Position numbers and translations under genes: made by a program
Shown here: one piece after another, positions 1 through 7,100 of the stretch
How positions within the stretch are numbered: the first letter of the stretch is position 1
Layout of the letters: every line of letters starts with the position of its first letter
Notes under the pieces: model-generated
Told to the model about the DNA's origin: nothing
What the model saw: the letters and a program-made list of their open reading frames with translations, nothing else
Databases searched by the model: none
Assembly: GCA_016197225.1 (NCBI GenBank)
Contig: JACPWC010000012.1
Span: 1 to 38,255 of the forward strand
Length of the DNA stretch: 38,255 bases
Origin: Chloroflexota bacterium
GTDB lineage: Bacteria; Chloroflexota; Anaerolineae; Anaerolineales; VGOW01
Direction of reading: 5' to 3'

Positions 1-1227
1 AAGGGAACGTCTCCAAGTATCTCGCGCCTCTGCCATCATTATTGGAAACGATCTTGTCGTGCTTGCGTTTGTCGCCTGCGATCTACACTTCGTTGGCTGA
101 TAATTCGGTTTTGACAACTTAAATTTGCTCGAAACGAGAGCATAACGGGGGTTGGCGGTGAATTGACCGCCCGCTGGAGCTACTCGAACGGCATAACAAT
201 ACTGGCTGTTCGAGCCACATTGATTACCTGGACTGAGAGAACGGGTATAAGTTGGCGAGTCAGGCGCAGTAGTTAAGACAGTCCACCCTTGACTTGATTG
301 ATACTCTTGAGCTTGGAAAATGGCATTGGTCGTCCCGCCAGGCGCATCCGGCGCGGCTCCTCTGTGTAGAGTGAATTGAGTGCTAGTAATATTCGAAGCA
401 TAGGATGAAGAGAAACCTAGCGGCGAATCATTCCCAGACAAGTGGCGTGGGCCTGGGGTTGAAGTATTACCTGGCACAGGCATGAGCGCTGGCGGTGTAC
501 TATTCTCAGGGTACTGGGCCCCACCGCTTTGGAGAGTTGCGTCATGCATGAGAGTAGCATTAGCAGCAAGCGGGGCATACCAAGGGTTCCACCAGTTGCC
601 TATAAGTTGACGTATCGGAATAGCAGCGCCACTGATTAAACTGCCAAGGTTAGGAAGCCCGCTGATGTAACCTGTTCGTGCTTCGAAATGAAGATGTATT
701 CCAGTTGAATTTCCAGTATTACCTGCATGAGCAATGAGCTCCCCCTGCACGACAGTAGTTGTCCCAAGATGTGTAGTATCCACTGCCACATCATTGCGCA
801 AATGCGCGAAAAAGCTAAAAGTGTTCGTCGATGGATGTTTCAGAACTAAAACCCTTCCGAATCCCAAATTAGCATTCGGATCATTCTCATTCGTCACATT
901 GTAGTAATCCCATATAATTCCGTCTGCTGGTGCTAAAATATCAAAAGAACCATTGGGTGAAGTGTAATCAATAGCTTCTCCAGAAACAGCCCCAGTATGC
1001 TCTCCTTCTCCAGGGCCATTGCTAATCAGCATAGGGCCACTAAAAGGTAAACGCCAAGAACTTGCATGAGGAATTGGGCTTGGTGTAGGCCCAGTAGTTA
1101 CAGTTGGCAACACCTGCGCCAACGCCTTTCCTATATTTTGCCTCGTATCCCAAAGAAAACTTTGCAACACCCCAAGGAGTATTCCAACAGACAAGATCAT
1201 AAATATAGATTTGCGATTTTTCGTCAT
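1..1227 (-). CDS. M23-family peptidase, secreted (3' end beyond window)
   Basis: The frame is open from ATG 1227 to the left edge (409 codons without a stop), so the gene is partial. The N-terminus is basic, then hydrophobic (MTKNRKSIFMILSVGILLGV), a signal peptide or membrane anchor. Residues of the LytM/M23 zinc site are visible: H-T-G-A-V-S-G-E-A-I-D-Y (first His/Asp pair) and, about 90 residues later, G-I-H-L-H-F-E, the HxH motif. The family cuts peptidoglycan peptides or acts as an inactive LytM regulator outside the membrane. The roughly 170 residues after the HLHFE motif are Ser/Thr/Pro/Gly-rich and not recognised; they may be a binding domain. AGGAG lies about 11 nt before the ATG. 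The upstream gene ends 32 nt away, suggesting one transcript. The segment is AT-richer than the rest of the window. Confidence 0.85.
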   Translation of the reverse strand, partial: MTKNRKSIFMILSVGILLGVLQSFLWDTRQNIGKALAQVLPTVTTGPTPSPIPHASSWRLPFSGPMLISNGPGEGEHTGAVSGEAIDYTSPNGSFDILAPADGIIWDYYNVTNENDPNANLGFGRVLVLKHPSTNTFSFFAHLRNDVAVDTTHLGTTTVVQGELIAHAGNTGNSTGIHLHFEARTGYISGLPNLGSLISGAAIPIRQLIGNWWNPWYAPLAANATLMHDATLQSGGAQYPENSTPPALMPVPGNTSTPGPRHLSGNDSPLGFSSSYASNITSTQFTLHRGAAPDAPGGTTNAIFQAQEYQSSQGWTVLTTAPDSPTYTRSLSPGNQCGSNSQYCYAVRVAPAGGQFTANPRYALVSSKFKLSKPNYQPTKCRSQATNASTTRSFPIMMAEARDTWRRSL

Positions 1228-1259
1228 GCGGTATTACTCCTATAACATGTTGTGCTAAG

Positions 1260-2021
1260 TTATTGAGGTATAGTGAAACTCTCGATAAGACGATCAACAA
1301 CATCAAGGTAGGGAGAGTTAAGCTCATTGACATGAATTTCATAGACCTGATTGCCATCGGTGAGATAGATAAAAAGAAATCCTGTGCCGACAACCGCCTT
1401 TTGTTTTCGCTGAACAATCTGATATCCATTGGGCAAAGTTTTAGTGTCTTGAGATATCAACCATTCAGCAGGCACGGTATGTTTCGGGTCATTAAGATAT
1501 GTTTCAAATGAACCGTAGGCTACAATGTCTTCTCTTGGTCCAATCCAAATATTGAGAAAACTTAGGCTGTACTTCGGAGGCGCGCCAGGTGAAACGTTGT
1601 GAACAATGGTCGTGACACCATCGTTCTCAACAAACCAGTTAGCTGGATAGTCAAATGTATAGCCATAAATTGGATCTTTATAAGTCACCCACCCGTCAGA
1701 CGGAGCAAGAATTTGCCCCTCAGGGACAAGTGTTTCAACAGGAACATTAGTGTTTGCTTGTGGCGATTCAGCGGCCTGTGTCAACAAGACGATTTGCTCT
1801 TCCGATGGTGTCTCATAAATCGGCTTCTCATCATTACAACATGACGGCATATTGGCAAACTCCGCCGCCACAGTGAGATCGGGTGGGATGAGAGTAGGCC
1901 AGCTATCTTGCCCCTGCACCACTCCTGGTTGTGTAGAAATAAGCAATAGCCAAAATCCAGCAAAAGCCAGCACTATTGCCCCTGTTATCAAGCCAACTGA
2001 CTTCAATTTTTTAGCAGACAT
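1260..2021 (-). CDS. Secreted or membrane-anchored PsbP-like domain protein
   Basis: This 253-residue protein begins with a basic N-terminus and a hydrophobic segment (about residues 8-28), then a low-complexity linker. The C-terminal 145 residues begin with W-V-T-Y-K-D-P-I-Y-G-Y-T-F-D-Y-P-A-N-W, the opening typical of PsbP/Mog1-fold domains found in many secreted bacterial proteins of unknown role, and end in a predicted helix (V-V-D-R-L-I-E-S-F). I chose ATG 2021 over an in-frame codon 21 nt upstream because GGGAGG sits 6 nt before it. It probably shares a transcript with the M23 peptidase gene behind it (32-nt gap), so a wall-related role is possible but unproven. Fold assignment is from motif recall only. 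Confidence 0.75.
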   Translation of the reverse strand: MSAKKLKSVGLITGAIVLAFAGFWLLLISTQPGVVQGQDSWPTLIPPDLTVAAEFANMPSCCNDEKPIYETPSEEQIVLLTQAAESPQANTNVPVETLVPEGQILAPSDGWVTYKDPIYGYTFDYPANWFVENDGVTTIVHNVSPGAPPKYSLSFLNIWIGPREDIVAYGSFETYLNDPKHTVPAEWLISQDTKTLPNGYQIVQRKQKAVVGTGFLFIYLTDGNQVYEIHVNELNSPYLDVVDRLIESFTIPQ

Positions 2022-2063
2022 ATGAGCCTCCCGGAGCGGCAAAAATGACCGTTCATGTAAACG

Positions 2064-2091
2064 ATTGTACTTCCCCTTTTTACCCTTGCAA
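2064..2091 (-). promoter_or_regulatory. Candidate sigma-70 promoter for the PsbP-like/M23 pair
   Basis: On the minus strand TTGCAA (2086-2091) and TACAAT (2064-2069) are separated by 16 nt and would start RNA near 2057, about 36 nt before the ATG at 2021. Both boxes deviate slightly from consensus. Confidence 0.45.
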
Positions 2092-2180
2092 GTGTCACGA
2101 AATTACGAGACGAGATGTAAAGCAGAAGTGTAGTAAAATCTCCAGCGGGCCAGTGGCGAAATGGCAGACGCCGGGGACTT

Positions 2181-2859
2181 TAACAATTTGAGCACCTGGG
2201 GCGAAATCTCCAGGTGAATGGAGTCAAAATCGGCGAAACCTGCTGATGGCAATGCCGAGCGAAGCTATTTTGACTTCTTGTTCTTGCCACGATAAGTGGT
2301 GGTAAGAGCATGACAGTTGGGACAAAGCATAGTCAGGTTATCCAAAGAGTTGTCCTGAGGATTACCATTTTTATGCTCCAGTTCCAGGGGAATTGGCTGA
2401 TCCTTCCAATGTGTCAATCCACAGCTATAGCATTTGTGCTCGAAAATGCCTGTTCTGAGAAGCCGGAGCTTTAGCTTGTAGGTTTGGATAGGGCGCTTGT
2501 TGTTCAAATAATCCTCAATTGGCAATTGGGGGCCGCGAACAACGCCTTTATTCCAAGGTTGACCCGTCCAATGGGAAGTGTCAAGAGCTAGCTCTTTGAT
2601 TCGTCGTTTGAGCGCCGCGTAATTCCCGCCCGCCTCCTTAAGTCCTAACATACTCAATGCCTGGCGGTGAGAATGCGCTCGTCGAATAGCATCAATGAAC
2701 TGCTTATCGGTGTATTTTCTTGTTCGAGCCATATTCCTCCAAAGCAGAACGTGTAGAGACTAGACGGCTCCTACCTGACTGGCGTTGCGCTAAAAGGTAA
2801 AGGCATAGTCCAGACCACAAACTACTTTAACGGTAGGTAGCGAAAGCTATAGTGGTATG
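2181..2859 (+). mobile_element. Group I intron (IC3-like) in tRNA-Leu(UAA)
   Basis: This 679-nt intron follows exon ...GGACTT and ends in G before AAAATCC. P1 can form between exon CUU and intron GAG (2190-2192) with the usual U.G at the splice site. P2 is CACCTGG/CCAGGTG (2193-2199/2210-2216). P4 is TCGGC/GCCGA (2230-2234/2254-2258). The R-like segment GTGTAGAGACTAGACGG (2751-2767) and the 3' end GGTAGGTAGCGAAAGCTA...GTATG closely resemble the Anabaena tRNA-Leu intron as I remember it. P7 would use ACTA/TAGT where Anabaena has ACTC/GAGT, a compensatory change. The endonuclease gene occupies the P6 region, between P4 and P7. Self-splicing is inferred. Confidence 0.92.
2265..2732 (-). CDS. HNH homing endonuclease encoded antisense inside the group I intron
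   Basis: This 155-residue protein has an N-terminal helix-turn-helix-like region (about residues 6-50, with a run that looks like a repeated-helix DNA-binding segment) and a C-terminal HNH nuclease. Zinc-binding cysteine pairs are C101/C104 and C137/C140. The catalytic-type segment is L-E-L-E-H-K-N-G (His120), followed by N-S-L-D-N-L and C-P-N-C-H. HNH proteins of this layout occur in phages and mobile introns, where they nick or cut the intron-free allele to spread the intron. GGAGG lies just before ATG 2732, so it is translated from its own minus-strand transcript rather than from the tRNA precursor. The stop at 2265 is 7 nt beyond the P4 strand. The gene looks intact. Confidence 0.9.
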   Translation of the reverse strand: MARTRKYTDKQFIDAIRRAHSHRQALSMLGLKEAGGNYAALKRRIKELALDTSHWTGQPWNKGVVRGPQLPIEDYLNNKRPIQTYKLKLRLLRTGIFEHKCYSCGLTHWKDQPIPLELEHKNGNPQDNSLDNLTMLCPNCHALTTTYRGKNKKSK

Positions 2860-2922
2860 AAAATCCTCTGCTCGAAAGAGCGTGTGGGTTCGACTCCCAC
2901 CTGGCCCACACCCCCACCCTGC

Positions 2923-2957
2923 CCCTCCCCTGCCGAAACGACATCGGCAGGGGAGGG
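2923..2957. terminator. 14-bp GC-rich hairpin between convergent genes
   Basis: CCCTCCCCTGCCGA (2923-2936) and its reverse complement (2944-2957) flank a 7-nt loop. It sits between the plus-strand tRNA-Leu and the minus-strand metallopeptidase gene, so it could end both transcripts. There is no T-tract. The pyrimidine-rich arms resemble the palindrome inside the glycosyltransferase gene at 16913-16952, so it may belong to a repeat family. Confidence 0.5.
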
Positions 2958-2959
2958 TG

Positions 2960-4237
2960 TCATTTCACCGCCTCCTGCAAATCTCCAAAACTCGTCATCC
3001 ACGACAGCGTATCCAAAAATGCTTTGATTGACTGGCTGCGGTCGCGAAGCTGGCGCACTGCCGGGCCAACCGGGTCGCGTCCGCCTGCGCCCAAGCCGAT
3101 GTTGTACGCGCCATAAAATGCAAAGTAGGCCTGGTTCAGTTTACGGATGCGATACCCGTGATCCAGGAACACCTGCCGCCGCGCCTCCATGTAAGCCTCG
3201 GCCTCCGCAATCTTTCCCGCCGCCAACAACTCATCCACTTTCACCCGTGTCTCGTGCATCTGCAAATTGAAATCGAAGCGGTTGGGGTCTGGAGTCGGAG
3301 TCGGTGCTGGCGCAAGGGTCGGGGCCACCGTGGGCACCGGGGGTGGCGGGACTCGTTCGGGATAGTAACGGGCGATCACCTGCTGGCCGATCTCCTGCCC
3401 GGCCAGGGTGGCCGCCACTTCGTTCATCGTCCGCAATTCGGGCGAACCTTCGTAGTTGATGCCCAGCGGGCGCAGGGTGAGGTAATTGTGTGTCCACTCG
3501 TGCGCGCCGACTTCGAGGGTGTAATTCAGGTTCGACGTTTCGTAGATCATCGTCGGGTACGTGCCCAGCCCGCCGAGCGGCACGACCAGGGCCGAGACGT
3601 TTAGCTCGGTTTCAATCTTTTCCTCAAGCGCCACTTCATCTTCAGCCGTGAGGCCTGGCTCGATGTTGGCGTACGATTGCAACTCGATGCGATCGCGCGG
3701 CGAGACGACGAGGAAGCCGGGGAGCGCGGTGATGTGGAAAGAAACGGGCGGCACGATCTGGCCGCCGACGGCGAACCCCTCCTCGGCCAGCACCGCCGCG
3801 ATTTGCTCTTGAAGCACGGCTTCGGCAATTGGCTGAATCTCATTCATGCAGGCGCGAATCTCGGCCAACTCTGCGTTGAGGCCGGCGCTGGCGCTTGCCG
3901 GGTCCGCCTGGTTTGGATCGGCGAAGATGTCGTCAATCTCGCGATTAAGTTTGAGGCTTTGGTCGAGCAGGTCGAAATAGTCCAGCACAATTTGCTTGCG
4001 CTGGTCGGTGTCCAGGTAGCTCTGCTCAGTCGAAAGAGTTTGCGCCGCCTTGAAGCCGAGCGCCTCCAGCGTCCAGCCCACAAAATCGAATTGCAGAGCG
4101 CCGACGCGAACCGAGACTTGAACATTGATGTCGGTCAACACCGGCGCGTCGCGCCCGATGAGGAAGAGGAGGACGGTGATGGCGAAGGCGCGCCGAAAGG
4201 CGAGGGAGAAGGTGCGACGAAAGAAATTAACCGGCAT
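2960..4237 (-). CDS. Membrane-anchored HEXXH zinc metallopeptidase, family not assigned
   Basis: This 425-residue protein has an N-terminal hydrophobic segment (about residues 13-28) and a mostly helical extracytoplasmic region. The metal site is seen as E-V-G-A-H-E-W-T-H-N-Y-L (HEXXH). An M-N-E-V-A-A-T segment about 25 residues later could give the third glutamate ligand of a gluzincin. A proline-rich linker (A-P-T-L-A-P-A-P-T-P-T-P) separates the catalytic part from a C-terminal helical segment. The substrate is unknown. The gene follows the chromate transporter gene by 6 nt, so they are co-transcribed. The match is to the catalytic motif, not to a named family. Confidence 0.75.
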   Translation of the reverse strand: MPVNFFRRTFSLAFRRAFAITVLLFLIGRDAPVLTDINVQVSVRVGALQFDFVGWTLEALGFKAAQTLSTEQSYLDTDQRKQIVLDYFDLLDQSLKLNREIDDIFADPNQADPASASAGLNAELAEIRACMNEIQPIAEAVLQEQIAAVLAEEGFAVGGQIVPPVSFHITALPGFLVVSPRDRIELQSYANIEPGLTAEDEVALEEKIETELNVSALVVPLGGLGTYPTMIYETSNLNYTLEVGAHEWTHNYLTLRPLGINYEGSPELRTMNEVAATLAGQEIGQQVIARYYPERVPPPPVPTVAPTLAPAPTPTPDPNRFDFNLQMHETRVKVDELLAAGKIAEAEAYMEARRQVFLDHGYRIRKLNQAYFAFYGAYNIGLGAGGRDPVGPAVRQLRDRSQSIKAFLDTLSWMTSFGDLQEAVK

Positions 4238-4243
4238 TGGCTA

Positions 4244-5452
4244 TCATTGCGCGGCCAGATTTAGAAATAACAGCAACCCCAGCACACCCGCGCCCAACAT
4301 GACGACGGCCACGGCGGCTTTGTCCTTCCAACGATATAAAACGATCAGAGCGACGCTAAAAATAAGGAAGGCAGTGAAGCTGGTGATAGCCGTCCGACCG
4401 AGTTCCAGGGTGGTGGCCGTGATCAGGCCCACCACCCCGGCGGTGACGCCGTCGAGGAAGGCGTGGGCGGCCTGGTTCTCCACCAACCGTTCGACGTAAT
4501 TGTGGCCGACGAGGGTGAAGGCAAAGGCTGGCAGAAAAATGCCGAGCGTAATGACCAATGCGCCCGGCAGGCCGCCGCCGAGGTAGCCGATGAAGGTGGC
4601 GAAGATGATGAGGGGCGCAGGCAGAACGCCGGAGAGCGCCAGCCCGTCGAGAAACTGCCGGTCGGTGAGCCAGCCGCCGACGACGACGGCATCGTTTCGC
4701 AAAAATGGAATGGATGTGTATGCGCCGCCAAAGGTGAGCAGGCCGCCGCGCAGGCCGGAGAGGAAAAGGGCCGGGAGCGAAGGCCGGGTAACGATGATAA
4801 AGCCGGGCGCCCCGGCGGCGCTCGGCCCCGGCAGACCCAGCAACAACCATTCAAATAATGACAAAGCTAATAACAGCGCCCCGGCCCCGACGGCGGCCCA
4901 AGTCCAGCCGCGTTTGATCAAAAAATACATCAACCCGGCCAGCGTCAGCGAGAAGAAGAAGTTTGCGCCCATCAACTCGGCGATGGCAACCAGGATGGCA
5001 ATGCTCCAAAGCCAGCGATCCGTGAGGGCGCGCGCGCCAATTCGGTGAACAGCGCGGGCGATGAGAGCGGCCACGGCCGGTTGAAAGCCGGCGAAGACGG
5101 CGGCGAAGAACGGCGAGGTGAGGCCGACAGTGACATAGAACAAAGAGAGAGCGAGAATGGCGACGAAGCCGGGAAGCATGAAGCCCAGACCGGCCAGCAG
5201 GCCGCCGAACCGCCCGCCAGCCAACATGCCAAAGTAGACGCACAGCTCGGTGGCCTCCGGGCCGGGCAGAACCTGATAGACGGCCAGCACGCGATTGAAA
5301 CGCTCGCCGGTGATCCACTTTTCTTCTTCGACAAGCTCATGGCGGATCATGGCGATTTGCGCCACCGGCCCGCCCCAGGCCAGCAGGCCAAAGCGAAGAA
5401 AACGCTGGAAGAGGCGCAGAGGAGATTCAACGGGGCGGCCTTCAACGGTCAT
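4244..5452 (-). CDS. chrA: Chromate transporter, long-chain CHR family
   Basis: This 402-residue protein of about ten membrane segments is built from two homologous halves, the usual length of bidomain ChrA. The first half opens with F-L-R-F-G-L-L-A-W-G-G-P-V-A-Q-I-A-M-I-R and continues E-E-K-W-I-T, then Y-Q-V-L-P-G-P-E-A-T-E, the signature region of the family. The second half repeats it as L-L-T-F-G-G-A-Y-T-S-I-P-F and G-V-L-P-A-P-L. The protein exports chromate from the cytoplasm, probably by ion exchange. Many CHR proteins are of uncertain substrate and no chromate regulator is nearby, so a broader anion role is possible. The gene begins 6 nt after the glycosidase-like gene ends. Confidence 0.92.
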   Translation of the reverse strand: MTVEGRPVESPLRLFQRFLRFGLLAWGGPVAQIAMIRHELVEEEKWITGERFNRVLAVYQVLPGPEATELCVYFGMLAGGRFGGLLAGLGFMLPGFVAILALSLFYVTVGLTSPFFAAVFAGFQPAVAALIARAVHRIGARALTDRWLWSIAILVAIAELMGANFFFSLTLAGLMYFLIKRGWTWAAVGAGALLLALSLFEWLLLGLPGPSAAGAPGFIIVTRPSLPALFLSGLRGGLLTFGGAYTSIPFLRNDAVVVGGWLTDRQFLDGLALSGVLPAPLIIFATFIGYLGGGLPGALVITLGIFLPAFAFTLVGHNYVERLVENQAAHAFLDGVTAGVVGLITATTLELGRTAITSFTAFLIFSVALIVLYRWKDKAAVAVVMLGAGVLGLLLFLNLAAQ

Positions 5453-5458
5453 GCCGCC

Positions 5459-6667
5459 TCAGTTCCCCAGCCCCAGCGCGTGCAGGGCGTCGCACGTCGG
5501 GCAACCGCCGTCTTTGCGGACGATGGCGTAACCGGCATGCGGGTCGGCGCCGTAAGCATAGAAGTCCACGTTCCACACAATGATCATTTCGACAAGCGGG
5601 TTGCTCAGACCGATCTGGGCCGCAATGGCGTGCCACTCGCCTTGATCCTGCAAGGTGTTGTCTTTGGCCCAGGCGAAATCGGGAGCTACGCTTTCCAGCG
5701 GGTCGAGGCCGTCGTCAGTGAGGTAGCCCAGTTCGGTGATGCAGACCGGGCGCGTGTTTTGGGTCAGGTCGCCGTAATACTTTAGGATACGGGGCAGGAA
5801 CCAGAAGGCGGCGTCGCCGGTGAGGGTGTTGTCGGTGTTCAGCGGCGCGCTGATGCCGATATTGTAATGCACGCCGATGCAATCGGTATACAGCAAGCCG
5901 CCATAGCGCACAAACTCGGTGGTGAAATCGGTTTCCGTCCAAAAGTGCGCCGTCTTTAGACTCTTGCTCACCAGCGTAGCGGCGTTAGCGGCGCTGATGA
6001 CCAGCGTGTTCGGGTTGGCGGCTTTGATGGCCGGGTAGCTGGCCTTGAGAAGCTTGATGTAGGTGACCGGGCTGATCTTTCCGGCAGGCCAATCGCGGCT
6101 GAGGTTCGGCTCGTTCCAAACTTCAATCGCGTCCGCGCCGGCGGCGGCCAGGCCGGCCACGTACTGAGCGTACTGCGAATGATAAGCGGCATCTTCCACC
6201 AGAACCGGCGAACCAATCACCGTGAGCAAAACTTTGAAGCCGGCATCGTGTCCGCGTTTGATCTTATCCAGTCCATCAACGTCGCCTTCGTTGATCTGCC
6301 ACTTCACCCAGCCCATCCCGGCCCAGTGCATCTTGTCGGGGGCAACGAAGCCGAGCACCTGCCCGCCAAACAAAAAGCCCGACCGGCCTCTGGCCGGGGG
6401 ATAGATTACGGGCGGCGGCGGCGGCAAGGTGGGCGGTATGAATAACTCGCCGCCGGGCGTGGGCGTGACGATGAAGTGAAAGACGCTTTCGAGGGTGGGC
6501 GTGGCTTCGAGGGTGGGCGTGGAGGTGATGACGACGATATTCGGGCCGGGCGAGGCGGGCGCGGGCCGGTTGGCGATGTTGAACAGCCACAACAAGATGA
6601 CCGCCGCCGCGGCCCCGGCCAGCCACAACAACCATTCGCCAATTTTAGGAAAGCGGGGATTGGACAT
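5459..6667 (-). CDS. Membrane-anchored glycoside hydrolase-like TIM-barrel protein
   Basis: The protein is 402 residues from ATG 6667. A TTG 24 nt upstream is in frame but neither codon has a good ribosome site. One membrane helix (about residues 12-32) is followed by a Thr/Pro-rich stalk, then a barrel domain. The sequence A-D-A-I-E-V-W-N-E-P-N-L-S places a likely acid/base glutamate at residue 186, and V-C-I-T-E-L-G-Y places a likely nucleophile at 312. These two positions fit retaining clan GH-A enzymes such as GH39 or GH5. The substrate cannot be read from sequence. It is first in a tight run with chrA and the metallopeptidase gene (gaps of 6 nt), though their functions do not obviously connect. 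Confidence 0.72.
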   Translation of the reverse strand: MSNPRFPKIGEWLLWLAGAAAAVILLWLFNIANRPAPASPGPNIVVITSTPTLEATPTLESVFHFIVTPTPGGELFIPPTLPPPPPVIYPPARGRSGFLFGGQVLGFVAPDKMHWAGMGWVKWQINEGDVDGLDKIKRGHDAGFKVLLTVIGSPVLVEDAAYHSQYAQYVAGLAAAGADAIEVWNEPNLSRDWPAGKISPVTYIKLLKASYPAIKAANPNTLVISAANAATLVSKSLKTAHFWTETDFTTEFVRYGGLLYTDCIGVHYNIGISAPLNTDNTLTGDAAFWFLPRILKYYGDLTQNTRPVCITELGYLTDDGLDPLESVAPDFAWAKDNTLQDQGEWHAIAAQIGLSNPLVEMIIVWNVDFYAYGADPHAGYAIVRKDGGCPTCDALHALGLGN

Positions 6668-6714
6668 GAGGTGTAGTAAAATTAGCGCCAATCATCTGAT
6701 TGCCGGAGTTCAAC

Positions 6715-6972
6715 GTGACCACCTATTCTTCACTCAACGCCCGAATTGCCAAACGCACCCAGGAGTTGACGCGCTCACTGGCCCAACTCAAAGAGAATCC
6801 TCGCGTGCGCGACATTCGTGTCATTGTGCCGCCCGAAGCCTGCCCGGTTTGCCAGGAAGTGGCCGGCACGTACACCAAAGAGACTGCGCCGGCCCTGCCG
6901 CCCGAAGGTTGCTCGTGCGCGCGCGGCAGTGAGGCGTTTTATCAACCAATGTTGAATGAGATTTATCCGTAA
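6715..6972 (+). CDS. Small Cys-rich protein, possible zinc ribbon
   Basis: This 85-residue protein starts at GTG 6715, chosen because GGAG lies 6 nt upstream. A TTG at 6700 is in frame but lacks a site. The N-terminal half looks helical and charged. The C-terminal half reads E-A-C-P-V-C-Q-E-V-A-G-T-Y and then P-P-E-G-C-S-C-A-R-G, two Cys-x-(x)-Cys knuckles that could bind zinc. The arrangement recalls the C-terminal Cys motif of phage Mu gpF-like head proteins, but there is no phage context here. It is transcribed divergently from the glycosidase-like gene across a 47-bp gap. Function unknown. Confidence 0.65.
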   Translation: MTTYSSLNARIAKRTQELTRSLAQLKENPRVRDIRVIVPPEACPVCQEVAGTYTKETAPALPPEGCSCARGSEAFYQPMLNEIYP

Positions 6973-7100
6973 GACGACAGACGATGGACAATGGACGACA
7001 GAATGTCGTTCATCAAATGTCGTTCTCCAACGATTGCTCTTTGAAAGCCATCCTGCCCCTCTTTCACCTGTCGTCTTTCGTCCGTCGTCCGTCGTCCTTT
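6973..7100. repeat. GACGAYGGAC-type short degenerate repeats
   Basis: After the stop of the small Cys protein, units such as GACGACAGACGATGG and ATGGACGACAG run one way. At 7071-7098 units of GTCGTC/CGTCCGTC run the opposite way. The core GACGACGGACGA recurs exactly at 17341 inside the giant glycosyltransferase gene. The right-hand array encodes the last residues and sits beside the stop codon of cca. Confidence 0.7.

Larger units (their letters stand above)
2147..2908 (+). tRNA. tRNA-Leu(UAA), interrupted by a group I intron
   Basis: The 5' exon is 2147-2180 and the 3' exon 2860-2908. Joined, they make an 83-nt class II tRNA. The acceptor arms GGGCCAG/CTGGCCC pair fully, with A as discriminator and no encoded CCA. 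The D-stem is GCG/CGC. The anticodon stem is GGGGA/TCCTC (one G-U pair) around the loop CTTAAAA. The long variable arm is GCTC-GAAA-GAGC and the T-arm is GTGGG/CCCAC. The intron lies between U34 and A35, the site used by cyanobacterial and plastid tRNA-Leu(UAA) introns. Without removing the intron a standard search would miss this gene or report two fragments. Confidence 0.93.

Noticed and set aside
1040-1429. 129-codon minus-strand frame across the M23 start
   Set aside because: Out of frame with the HLHFE-bearing reading frame, which is open for 409 codons and has a good ribosome site.
5045-5785. Plus-strand frame of 246 codons
   Set aside because: Antisense to chrA and the glycosidase-like gene; no motif.
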